DNA of 30,144 bases from JAADEM01 sp965371855 (lineage in GTDB: Bacteria > Bacteroidota > Bacteroidia > Bacteroidales > Marinilabiliaceae): contig CBDUZZ010000060.1 of assembly GCA_965371855.1 (NCBI GenBank), positions 1-30,144 of the forward strand, given 5' to 3'. The translations under genes were made by a program, and so were the position numbers. Positions within the stretch are counted from its first letter, which is position 1. The number at the start of each line of letters is the position of its first letter. The notes under the pieces are model-generated. The model saw only the letters and a list, made by a program, of their open reading frames with translations. It was not told the origin of the DNA and did not search any database. This document shows positions 23,604 through 30,144 of this stretch, one piece after another.

Positions 23604-23681
23604 TCACCTTCTTTCCATTTTTGGTGAAGAGGCCGGGCAGGAAGCGGAGAACATTAGAGTGTTTTGCTTCCTGCCCTTTTT
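23604..23681 (+). ncRNA. Putative small RNA, copy C, divergent from peptide C
   Basis: The unit aligns with 1148-1226 over its full length with a few substitutions and one length change in the apical loop. It keeps TCACC/GGTGA at the 5' side, GGTGAAGAGGCC between stems, and the 3' terminator. The upper terminator stem shows paired changes relative to copy A. It lies between the peptide gene and the small HTH gene and is transcribed opposite to both. Confidence 0.6.
23635..23681 (+). terminator. Rho-independent terminator of small RNA copy C
   Basis: GGGCAGGAAGC (23635-23645) pairs with GCTTCCTGCCC (23666-23676), extended by AGAACA/TGTTTT after a GG bulge, and followed by TTTTT (23677-23681). 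Confidence 0.75.
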
Positions 23682-23735
23682 CTTCGGGGTTATATATGTT
23701 ATTATCTATCACACTGTAAAGATAGTGCGTCACTG

Positions 23736-23750
23736 TGACACATGGTGTCA
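23736..23750. promoter_or_regulatory. Operator-like palindrome TGACACatgGTGTCA
   Basis: A perfect 6-bp dyad with a 3-nt centre, within a wider CAC...GTG symmetry, lies between the HTH gene and the terminator of the putative small RNA. It could bind a dimeric regulator, for example the HTH protein beside it. This is seen only once in the window. Confidence 0.35.
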
Positions 23751-23770
23751 GTGCGTAATTTGTAGCCATT

Positions 23771-23986
23771 CTAAATAGGGGGGGGCTGATTGCATGAATA
23801 AATTCCACTCCTTTTTTCAAATTTGATGTCTAAGCCATCAATATCTTTCAAATATTTTACTAAACGGTAAAAAGAGCGTATACTAATATTTAATTTGCCT
23901 GCGAAGTATTCAGCATTACCTTTTTCACCTTTTAAAAGCATCTCTTTTAATTCTTTGTAATTTTCAATACATTTTATTTTACTCAT
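23771..23986 (-). CDS. Small helix-turn-helix protein
   Basis: The 71-residue product has a predicted HTH at 24-48 (AEYFAGKLNISIRSFYRLVKYL), resembling the HTH_11/DeoR-type winged helix (the YxAxxLxISxRSxYR pattern), followed by a short wing-like LDIKFEKRSGIYS. The protein has no effector domain. It is upstream of peptide C on the same strand, so it may regulate that cassette, as LytTR may regulate cassette B. The last codons contain a run of eight G on the plus strand (CAG CCC CCC CCT), a possible slippage site affecting only the tail. Confidence 0.7.
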   Translation of the reverse strand: MSKIKCIENYKELKEMLLKGEKGNAEYFAGKLNISIRSFYRLVKYLKDIDGLDIKFEKRSGIYSCNQPPPI

Positions 23987-24028
23987 AATAATGGTTTATC
24001 TATATGATGTAATTGTTTTTTGCAAGTT

Positions 24029-24100
24029 TCTCTGTTTCGAGTTCAAGGTTCAGAGTTGACAAACAAGAAACTTGAAACCCGGAACCTTGAACACAGAACT
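24029..24100. repeat. Family i repeat between HTH and DUF1573 genes
   Basis: TTTCGAGTTCAAGGTTCAGAG, a short spacer, then AAACTTGAAACCCGGAACC and TTGAACACAGAAC. The two arms are complementary and may serve as a terminator-like hairpin after the DUF1573 gene. Confidence 0.65.
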
Positions 24101-24523
24101 TTATAAACTGTCAACGTTCACTTCCCCAAAAATCCTCAACTCCACAACCCCTTTCTCAGTATTGCAAAACACCTTGATTTGCTTAATGAATCTTCCCGGG
24201 TATTCAGCATCATAGGTAACTTTTATCTCTGCTGTTTTACCGGGCTTTACAGGCTTTTTTGTCCACTCCGGTACGGTGCAGCCACAGCTTGATTCAACAT
24301 GTTTGATAAACAGAGGTTTTTCACCAGTATTAAGAATTTTAAAAGTTGCTGTTTGCGGTTTGTCTTGTTGTAGTTGTCCCATATCTATTTCAGTTTGTTC
24401 TATTCTGATGGTTGTTGGCAGTGCTGATTCATAACCGATTTCTACCGTATCCAGAATGAGCCATCCGGAGATAGCAACGGTTAAAGCAATTACTAATAGT
24501 GTAAAGATTTTGTTTGTTTTCAT
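24101..24523 (-). CDS. DUF1573 membrane-anchored protein
   Basis: The start is taken at ATG 24521-24523, because the longer frame upstream reads through interspersed repeats. The 140-residue product has one N-terminal membrane segment (7-25) and a DUF1573 Ig-like domain with the signature ESSCGCTVPEW (77-87), VKPGKTAEIKVTYDA and a final FGEV. The domain is common in exported Bacteroidota proteins; its function is not established. It is last in the row behind the transglutaminase-like gene, separated by a 282-nt repeat-rich gap, so membership in the same transcript is uncertain. Confidence 0.87.
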   Translation of the reverse strand: MKTNKIFTLLVIALTVAISGWLILDTVEIGYESALPTTIRIEQTEIDMGQLQQDKPQTATFKILNTGEKPLFIKHVESSCGCTVPEWTKKPVKPGKTAEIKVTYDAEYPGRFIKQIKVFCNTEKGVVELRIFGEVNVDSL

Positions 24524-24547
24524 GGTGTTTGTGTTTATTTGTTTCAA

Positions 24548-24603
24548 CGTTTGGCTATTACGCAGAGGTGCGCAAAGAAACGCGGAGGTGCGCAGAGGTT
24601 TTT
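24548..24603. repeat. Family ii repeat upstream of the DUF1573 gene
   Basis: GGCTATTACGCAGAGGTGCG, then CAAAGAAACGCGGAGGTGCG and CAGAGG. Translating it gives a spurious N-terminal extension to the DUF1573 frame. Confidence 0.65.
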
Positions 24604-24631
24604 GTTTTGTTGTTTCATCATTTGGTTTTTC

Positions 24632-24666
24632 CGTCATTGCGAGCGAGGTACGAGCGAAGCAATCTC
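24632..24666. repeat. CGTCATTGCGAGCGAGG...GCAATCTC interspersed repeat
   Basis: This word, with its inverted TTGC/GCAA ends, matches a repeat type I know from intergenic regions of several bacterial phyla. Only one copy is in the window. Confidence 0.5.
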
Positions 24667-24697
24667 AATTTTTCTGTTTCATCTTACCTAGTATGAA

Positions 24698-24743
24698 AGT
24701 GACGGGATGAATAACAGACCTTTACCGGGACAAACCCGTCACT
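24698..24743. repeat. 9-bp perfect inverted repeat AGTGACGGG/CCCGTCACT
   Basis: Arms 24698-24706 and 24735-24743 enclose 28 nt. It lies downstream of the transglutaminase-like gene. No T-run follows, so it could be a hairpin of another kind or a tiny mobile repeat. Family i and GTTCACTG-type words continue to 24805. Confidence 0.5.
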
Positions 24744-24805
24744 GATTACTGTTCATTGTTAACTGATAACTCGGAACAAGAAACCCGGAACCTCGAAACC
24801 CTAAA

Positions 24806-26857
24806 TTAATGCCATTCCTGAATACCATTCTTATATTTGAATATTCGGTTATATGAAACGTATTTGTTATTATCCAATTGCCTTAAATATAAAAGTGCAT
24901 TTTTGGGCACATTATCATACTCAATATAACAATTGAGCTTTGGGGATTCACCGGCCAGTCCTTCTGTTGGTTGTATTGGCATGCGTGGCATTGAAACAAC
25001 AGTTATCCACCTGTTTTTATACCAGTATAGCAACTCATATTGCATATCATCATAAAAATAACTTTTGATGCAGGGACAATATTTGAATGTTTGTATCCTT
25101 AGGGGCTTGTTTAGTTTCCAGGTAATGCAGTTTAGCTGATTATTTTTGTCTTTATTGTTGACAGCAATAAAACATTCGTTATAACCCGAACCGTCAAACA
25201 GGAGTTGTACATCATCCTTGGATATTCCGGAGGAAACCCCGTATAAACATGATGACAAATCAATCTTATTTTCGCCGTATACCTCTATCTCACCAACCAT
25301 AAGGCTGTCTTTTGGAAAAACGAAACGCAGATATTTATATCTTTTTTCAGAAGGGATATGCCAGGTGTTAAACCCGTTTAACATTGAATCCGGAATAATT
25401 GTCAGAGTGTCATAGTTTTGCCAGTTTTCATCATTACCGGCTTGTAACTGACAGTTTTTTAAATATTCGATAAACCATACGTGTTCGGGGTATTGTGGTA
25501 AAGCCCTCTTGATTAAAACTTTTTCATGTTTTTTTATATCCGGCTCAATGGGCTCTTTTAATCCTGTACTGTTAACATAAAACGGAGTGCCAATGGTATA
25601 TATCCGGTTATCACGGTAGTATCCGATGTTATAAATTATTCTTTTACCCATTTTGTTGAACACAACTTTTTTATTGTCGTTTATTTTTCCATACCACACA
25701 GGTTTCCAGTTACCTCTTTGAAATACGCAGATATACATATAACGTACATCAGCAGGAATATCATCATTGATTGTAACAGATATGTCAGTTGGTTCAAAAT
25801 ACTGTTCACTCACATCAATGTAATTGTATCTTTTAAACAGCAACGGGATATTCTTTTGTTCCACTTCACTATCCTTATTAATGTCTAACAAATTAATTGA
25901 GTATGTTTCACGAAATACTTTTGGCAGGCGGAACTCTCCATATTTACGATCCCAGTTTTTGTTATTGTAGAAGTTTTTCAGATTCCACATTTTTTTATCA
26001 GGAAAAGGATCGAAAGGATAAATTGTATCGTTTGCTAACAATACATTCCAGGTATGTCTGCTGCTAATATTGCCCCAAGCCGGTACAAAGTCGATCGCAC
26101 AAGGAATGCCAAATGCTGCCAGAAGCATCTTGTTATATATAGCTCGCTGCCGGCATGGCCCGAATCCCATCTCTTCAAAATCCTTGATGTGCAAAAGGGG
26201 AATTTTGTTTTTGTATTGACTGCCCCATTCAAAAGTTTTGCAATGCCATAATACACTATCCACCGCATTTATTGGTGATAATTGGTAGTATTTATTAAAG
26301 ATATCCGAATAGTTTTCTTTCAGGTATGAGCGCCAGTCGTGTAACAGCAGTTGGTCGCAAACACGATACGGCAAAATGTACTCCAAAAACCGGTCATAAG
26401 AACAGGCTTGATGATAGGGACTGTTCCTATAAGTTTCAAAAGCCGACTCAATATCTCTAATGAGAAAAGCAGAGGATATATTTGCACAATCAAAATGTAT
26501 TTTACGATAGTTACTGTTGTGTTGCAGGGTAGAGGATACATTAATCAAGCTGTCTAATAAATTTTCCTTCTGCTTTATCGTACTGTAGTCTCTTTGCCGG
26601 GCAAGCTCACGCATACGGTTAAATACCTTCCAGTAATCTGCATGTGCCAACGAATCGAAAGAGTAGTGGATAGGCATGTTTTTAATTAGAAATTGAGCTG
26701 CTTCATATTTCTCTTTGCAGGTATCCGCTTTGAAATAATCTAAGACCTTTTGCAACTCTCCGCCATTCTCGCCGGCCTGTTTGATTACCTGTTGTACAGG
26801 CGATGTACAGGATGCTATTAAGACAATTGGAACAATTATTAAAATGAATTTATTCAT
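24806..26857 (-). CDS. Transglutaminase-like lipoprotein (cassette D)
   Basis: The 683-residue lipoprotein (lipobox IASC, Cys17) carries a transglutaminase/protease-like core: FGPCRQRA (Cys235), SSRHTWNVLL (His268) and YPFDPF (Asp283), which makes up a Cys-His-Asp triad. An N-terminal helical region (25-200) precedes it, and the C-terminal 350 residues hold beta-rich segments, the last (about 560-680) reminiscent of discoidin-like domains (KLNKPLRIQTFKY). Such proteins in Bacteroidota may be proteases, amidases or crosslinkers. It follows the signal peptidase gene by 49 nt on the same strand, so it probably belongs to the cassette D transcript. A role in processing the peptide at 29681 is only a guess. 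Confidence 0.8.
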   Translation of the reverse strand: MNKFILIIVPIVLIASCTSPVQQVIKQAGENGGELQKVLDYFKADTCKEKYEAAQFLIKNMPIHYSFDSLAHADYWKVFNRMRELARQRDYSTIKQKENLLDSLINVSSTLQHNSNYRKIHFDCANISSAFLIRDIESAFETYRNSPYHQACSYDRFLEYILPYRVCDQLLLHDWRSYLKENYSDIFNKYYQLSPINAVDSVLWHCKTFEWGSQYKNKIPLLHIKDFEEMGFGPCRQRAIYNKMLLAAFGIPCAIDFVPAWGNISSRHTWNVLLANDTIYPFDPFPDKKMWNLKNFYNNKNWDRKYGEFRLPKVFRETYSINLLDINKDSEVEQKNIPLLFKRYNYIDVSEQYFEPTDISVTINDDIPADVRYMYICVFQRGNWKPVWYGKINDNKKVVFNKMGKRIIYNIGYYRDNRIYTIGTPFYVNSTGLKEPIEPDIKKHEKVLIKRALPQYPEHVWFIEYLKNCQLQAGNDENWQNYDTLTIIPDSMLNGFNTWHIPSEKRYKYLRFVFPKDSLMVGEIEVYGENKIDLSSCLYGVSSGISKDDVQLLFDGSGYNECFIAVNNKDKNNQLNCITWKLNKPLRIQTFKYCPCIKSYFYDDMQYELLYWYKNRWITVVSMPRMPIQPTEGLAGESPKLNCYIEYDNVPKNALLYLRQLDNNKYVSYNRIFKYKNGIQEWH

Positions 26858-26906
26858 GTTTATTCGGCATTATACAGGATATTCTATTACAAATCCTATA
26901 TTTGGG

Positions 26907-27998
26907 TTAGTATAATATATTACCTATTCTATTCCATCTTATACTTTTAAATCCTTCATCATGTTGCTTCCGGCTCCATCCAATCACAAAAGCTCTTCCT
27001 ATAATATAATCTTCGGGTACAAGTCCCCATGCACGGCTGTCGTAACTATTCTGACGGTTATCGCCAAGCATAAAATAGTAGTTTTGATGGCACACATATT
27101 CGGTTGAATATGTTCCGTTAATAAAAACAGAGTCGTTTCGTATCTGCAACTTATTATTTTCGTACACTTCAATTAAACGGCCGTACCTGTATATGGCATC
27201 TCCTGTTAGTTTAAGTGTATCATTTTTTTTCGGAATATACACTGGTTCATAGTTATCCCATGTCCACCGGATAGGTTTGTTTTTAAGAAACGGATATGTA
27301 TTCACATCATACCATTGCCTTACAAACTGCTTAAGGCTGTCGAATACTTCAGGCAGGTAATTATCAGCAAGCTGTTTTTTTTCATCTTGCGTGAGCAGTA
27401 CCAACTGATAGGTGGTATCTATCTGAGCCCAATTATTTGGTATGGCTTGTAAAATCTCTTTTACTCTTTTACTCTCAGGGGCATAAGTAAGATGCCATAC
27501 TTTTGTTTTGTAGTTTTCAGTGTGCTTTCTATTGTTGATGTAAACTATACCGTTAATTACGGACAAGCTATCGCCCGGAAGGCCAATGCATCGCTTTACA
27601 TACGCCAAACGATATGACAATGGCAACCACGCCTTATCGTTATCCTTGCAATTTCTTACAATAGCATCTTTTCTGCGTTTCAGCTCATGAAAATTCTTAG
27701 CCGGATCGAATACCAATACCGTATCTCCCTCAGGAAAATGAAACACAATAACATCGCCGCGCTCAATATCTCTGAATTTTGGTGTACTTATATCTTTACC
27801 AAATAACCTTACAACACTGCCGTAACCAAACTTATCAACCCCTACCCAATCGCCCGGCTCAATATTGGGCAGCATTGAGGCTGAGGGGATCTCATACGCC
27901 GTGAAACAGAACACTTTCAGCAATGAAAAGATAAACCACCCTGTTATAAAAAGATAAAACAGCTTGCCGGTTACGCGAAACAGAGTTTTTACTTTCAT
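26907..27998 (-). CDS. lepB: Signal peptidase I (S26)
   Basis: The 363-residue protein has an N-terminal membrane segment (13-33), then IPSASMLPNIEPGD with catalytic Ser41, VDKFGYG (55-60), RGDVIVFHFP (80-89), YVKRCIGLPGD with catalytic Lys135, and LGDNRQNSYDSRAWG (311-325). All boxes of type I signal peptidase are intact. About 130 residues are inserted between the Lys box and the GDNR box, as in many Bacteroidota forms. The start codon abuts the stop of the CxxC lipoprotein gene, so they are coupled. Being inside a peptide cassette rather than a housekeeping cluster suggests a dedicated or extra peptidase. Whether another lepB exists in the genome cannot be seen here. Confidence 0.92.
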   Translation of the reverse strand: MKVKTLFRVTGKLFYLFITGWFIFSLLKVFCFTAYEIPSASMLPNIEPGDWVGVDKFGYGSVVRLFGKDISTPKFRDIERGDVIVFHFPEGDTVLVFDPAKNFHELKRRKDAIVRNCKDNDKAWLPLSYRLAYVKRCIGLPGDSLSVINGIVYINNRKHTENYKTKVWHLTYAPESKRVKEILQAIPNNWAQIDTTYQLVLLTQDEKKQLADNYLPEVFDSLKQFVRQWYDVNTYPFLKNKPIRWTWDNYEPVYIPKKNDTLKLTGDAIYRYGRLIEVYENNKLQIRNDSVFINGTYSTEYVCHQNYYFMLGDNRQNSYDSRAWGLVPEDYIIGRAFVIGWSRKQHDEGFKSIRWNRIGNILY

Positions 27999-28526
27999 TT
28001 ATTGTATTGTTCCCGATTGTTTTGTGCGGCTCTTAATCTCTCGTTTATATAGCTCAGCCAACTTATTATTAAATAACGGATTGCCAACTAAAAGAACGTT
28101 GTTGTCTTTATCCAACAGAAATGTTTGAAACATCTTTTTATCTGGCGGTAAATTATTTTTAATTAAAAAACTTTTTTTTGGATCAAAAATCAAAGGATGA
28201 TCCATCTTTACCTTAGAGCTATCAATATAGCTCATGGCTTGTTTGTCGAAAGCATAGACAAAAAACAGAAACTCAATGTCTTGTTTGTATTGGGTAACCC
28301 AATTCTTCCATTTAATTAAATCATCAATACAAGCGGCGCAACCTCCATCAACAAAGGTGGCAATTTTAAGAGCTTTATGATGCTTTATTTCATAGTTAGG
28401 CAACTTTAACTCTTTACCTAACAGGCTTTGTAATTGTTGAGCTAATTCTTTCTTTTCTTGATCTACACAAGATTGAAATAGAACCAAAATAATAAGAACT
28501 CTGAATATTAAATAATATTTCCTCAT
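27999..28526 (-). CDS. Thioredoxin-like CxxC lipoprotein (cassette D)
   Basis: The start is taken at ATG 28524-28526 (a GTG lies 6 nt upstream). The product is a 175-residue lipoprotein (FQSC, Cys20) with ATFVDGGCAACIDDLIKW (Cys63-x-x-Cys66), then FLFFVYAFDKQ, HPLIFDPKKSF and FLLDKDNNVLLVGNPL, the strand order of TlpA/redoxin-like proteins. Unlike the counterparts at 9103 and 21322 it is lipid-anchored rather than held by a transmembrane helix. It lies between a propeller and a signal peptidase gene in one transcript. Confidence 0.75.
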   Translation of the reverse strand: MRKYYLIFRVLIILVLFQSCVDQEKKELAQQLQSLLGKELKLPNYEIKHHKALKIATFVDGGCAACIDDLIKWKNWVTQYKQDIEFLFFVYAFDKQAMSYIDSSKVKMDHPLIFDPKKSFLIKNNLPPDKKMFQTFLLDKDNNVLLVGNPLFNNKLAELYKREIKSRTKQSGTIQ

Positions 28527-28545
28527 AGCCACTTAATCAGATTCG

Positions 28546-29631
28546 TTAATGAGTAAACTGCCACTTAACTAATTCGGGTTCTTCAACAATTGCAACAGCA
28601 TACATTTCCTTATCGTCGCTCGATACCGAAATACAATTCACATTACGATCCAAATGGTAGCTGCAAATGGGATTTAAATCCCAATCAAACACAAACAGCC
28701 TATTTCCATAAAAAGCTTTAAGCCCAACCTCCTGAATTTTTTTACCGGAATACAAAGTATAAATATAACGGGATGTAACATCCAGACTTAAAAAACCATG
28801 AGGAATATCTTTACTATGTTTCACACCTATTCCAGATGCATTACGTAGTTGAGGTTTAGGGTAATAGGTTTGAAGGTGTTTAAATTCATATACTCCCACT
28901 TTGCTAAACTTTACAATCTCAATTAAATCGCAAACACTTGTCGCATGTACCCATGCATCTTCAGTCGGATGTGATTTAATGTCTCCTTGATAAGCCATCC
29001 CCATCGTATAGTTATCAACGCCTTTCTGCTCTTCTGGCCTGTGAAAACCTCCTACAACGGTATCTAAATCACCTGAATGGTTAACAACACCATACTTACC
29101 TTGCTTGAATAACCCTGTGGAAACATATTTATTCTTTCCCCACAATGGAGCAAGACGAAAGAATACACATTCGCCCCTAGCTGTTAGGTAGTTAAACTTC
29201 TCAAATAAACTATCAGGCTCATCATCTAACAATTCTTCAATATGATAAGCTAATACAGCCTTCTTTCCAATATCAATAAACTCCAAAGTTTTATTTACTT
29301 CATCAATACGAATGCCACCTGGAGACACTATTTCATTTGGACCTCTTCCTTTTAAACCAAAACGCATTATTAACTTTCTATTCTTGATATCAATCAGTGA
29401 GAAAAATTTCTCGTCATATGCATCTTTGAGAAAAATCAATGAATCAATCGACTCAACATTTAGCACATTACCAATTAGTAAAGAATCAATTCTAACGATA
29501 TTTGATCTTAATAAAATCGGTTTGTTAATAAAATATTCTTCTAGTGAACTATAATTTGAACGAGAGTTACATCCTAAAATAATCAATCCCATCGCAAAAA
29601 ACAAAAACAATTTTTTATCCCTAATACTCAT
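28546..29631 (-). CDS. Six-bladed beta-propeller lipoprotein, TolB-like branch (cassette D)
   Basis: The start is taken at ATG 29629-29631 (a TTG lies 9 nt upstream); the product is then 361 residues with a lipobox LILGC-like IILGC (Cys21). GRGPNEI (95-101) and FGLKGRGPNE mark the six-bladed propeller group, followed by blade strands such as LEFIDIGKKAVLAYHI and FVFDWDLNPICSYHL. It is more distant from the propellers of cassettes A-C and is closer to the TolB-like six-bladed branch. It follows a hairpin and an NVEALA-like peptide gene. Confidence 0.8.
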   Translation of the reverse strand: MSIRDKKLFLFFAMGLIILGCNSRSNYSSLEEYFINKPILLRSNIVRIDSLLIGNVLNVESIDSLIFLKDAYDEKFFSLIDIKNRKLIMRFGLKGRGPNEIVSPGGIRIDEVNKTLEFIDIGKKAVLAYHIEELLDDEPDSLFEKFNYLTARGECVFFRLAPLWGKNKYVSTGLFKQGKYGVVNHSGDLDTVVGGFHRPEEQKGVDNYTMGMAYQGDIKSHPTEDAWVHATSVCDLIEIVKFSKVGVYEFKHLQTYYPKPQLRNASGIGVKHSKDIPHGFLSLDVTSRYIYTLYSGKKIQEVGLKAFYGNRLFVFDWDLNPICSYHLDRNVNCISVSSDDKEMYAVAIVEEPELVKWQFTH

Positions 29632-29645
29632 AATATTCAATTTTT

Positions 29646-29668
29646 AAAGGGAGAATGTCACTCCCTTT
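29646..29668 (-). promoter_or_regulatory. 8-bp stem-loop between peptide D and its propeller
   Basis: AAAGGGAG (29646-29653) pairs with CTCCCTTT (29661-29668) around a 7-nt loop. It is in the same place as the hairpins in cassettes A-C. On the minus strand it is followed by AAAAATTG, so it is not a standard terminator. Confidence 0.7.
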
Positions 29669-29680
29669 TCAAGGTTATAC

Positions 29681-29911
29681 TTAAATGAACCATCCATGCA
29701 AATTAAAACCATCGTCCCATACACAAGTGTCATCCGAGGTATGGCAACAGATACCATCTGAGCCTCCATACTCAACTACAGCCATTGCAACAGCTTCAAT
29801 ATTCTCCATAGTTAGTGTTGTTGCACTTTTAGCCTTACTCATCTGAAAACTAACTGTCATTGCTACAGCTATAACTGTAACAGAAACAAATTTATAAATT
29901 TTCTTTCTCAT
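29681..29911 (-). CDS. NVEALA-like small exported peptide (cassette D)
   Basis: The 76-residue product has a hydrophobic export signal (8-22), then MENIEAVAMAVVEYGG, in which NIEAVA (37-42) stands for the NVEALA motif and GG (49-50) is a plausible processing site. The core SDGICCHTSDDTCVWDDGFNLH has three Cys (55, 56, 63). It heads the row propeller, CxxC lipoprotein, signal peptidase, transglutaminase-like protein. NVEALA peptides are common in Bacteroidota and their role is not established. Confidence 0.75.
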   Translation of the reverse strand: MRKKIYKFVSVTVIAVAMTVSFQMSKAKSATTLTMENIEAVAMAVVEYGGSDGICCHTSDDTCVWDDGFNLHGWFI

Positions 29912-29962
29912 AATTTTTAATTTAAATGTTTAATAATAAAATTCAATGTGTTTTTTCATAAA

Positions 29963-30040
29963 ATGATGGATAAACCATCATGCACAATCCTATAAAGGGA
30001 TTGCCGTTTGTTTGATTTTTAGAGCAGGGCGTACCTGCTC
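29963..30040 (-). promoter_or_regulatory. Three successive hairpins upstream of peptide D
   Basis: ATGATGG/CCATCAT (29963-29981, 5-nt loop), CAATCC/GGATTG (29985-30003) and GAGCAGG/CCTGCTC (30022-30040, 5-nt loop) follow one another within 80 nt. On the minus strand the last is followed by TTTTATGAAAA. They may form a structured leader or mark the end of a neighbouring transcript. No clear promoter match is visible. Confidence 0.45.
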
Positions 30041-30049
30041 AAATTAAAT

Positions 30050-30090
30050 CGTTGTTTCGGGTTAAACCTTGAACCCGAAACCCGGAACTT
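30050..30090. repeat. Family i repeat at the right end
   Basis: GTTGTTTCGGGTTAAACC, then TTGAACCCGAAACCCGGAAC, the same words as the blocks around the efflux operon. Confidence 0.6.
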
Positions 30091-30098
30091 TGGAAATT

Positions 30099-30144
30099 CC
30101 GGTGATACTGACCCCCTGATCCGGTGATGTTGACCCCCCATCAG
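30099..30144. repeat. Tandem 22-nt repeats resembling an IS21-family end
   Basis: CCGGTGATACTGACCCCCTGAT (30099-30120) is repeated with few changes at 30121-30142. Tandem CCGG...TGACCC words at element ends are a known feature of the IS21 family. No istA/istB gene is in the window, so this may be the edge of an element lying to the right or a remnant. Confidence 0.4.

Noticed and set aside
24101..24637. DUF1573 start 38 codons further upstream
   Set aside because: The extension is translated repeat sequence (family ii) and lacks a signal; the ATG at 24523 gives a proper membrane segment.

Overview
The window is AT-rich DNA from a member of the Bacteroidota (Bacteroidales or a close relative). 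The signs are NVEALA-type small secreted peptides, BF3164/TolB-like six-bladed beta-propeller lipoproteins, promoters of the Bacteroides type (-33 TTTG, -7 TAnnTTTG), and intergenic repeat families common in this phylum. Nearly all genes lie on the minus strand. The exception is a mobile-DNA remnant at 1.7-4.2 kb.

Layout. 1-1230: cassette A, a truncated propeller and a Cys-rich peptide, with a divergent putative small RNA. 1.7-4.26 kb: the 3' part of a large helicase-like gene typical of Bacteroides conjugative elements, hit by a complete IS1595-family element (24-bp perfect inverted repeats, 8-bp target duplication). 4.3-5.9 kb: a TolC-like outer-membrane protein. 6.1-9.1 kb: a methyltransferase, a GT-C membrane glycosyltransferase and a GtrB/DPM-like GT2. 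9.1-11.9 kb: cassette B (CxxC membrane protein, propeller, peptide) with a stand-alone LytTR regulator upstream. 12-20.8 kb: an RND efflux operon (one membrane-fusion protein, two RND permeases), interrupted by a four-helix-bundle (S23-like) gene and a GxxExxY gene, each set in intergenic repeats. 21.3-24.0 kb: cassette C (CxxC membrane protein, propeller, Cys-rich peptide), a second copy of the divergent putative small RNA, and a small HTH regulator. 24.1-30 kb: cassette D (DUF1573, transglutaminase-like lipoprotein, signal peptidase I, CxxC lipoprotein, propeller, NVEALA-like peptide). The window ends in tandem repeats resembling an IS21-family end.

The unifying theme is a four-times-repeated cassette: small exported peptide, strong intergenic hairpin, six-bladed propeller lipoprotein, then (in three complete copies) a membrane-tethered CxxC protein. 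Transcription regulators or conserved leader structures sit upstream of the peptides. In A and C the peptide leaders, their 5' regions and a divergent promoter-RNA-terminator unit are clearly homologous, while the peptide cores differ. This looks like a diversified secreted-peptide system of unknown function, with a possible maturation module (signal peptidase I, transglutaminase-like protein, CxxC proteins) in cassette D. The functional interpretation is inference; the layout is seen directly.
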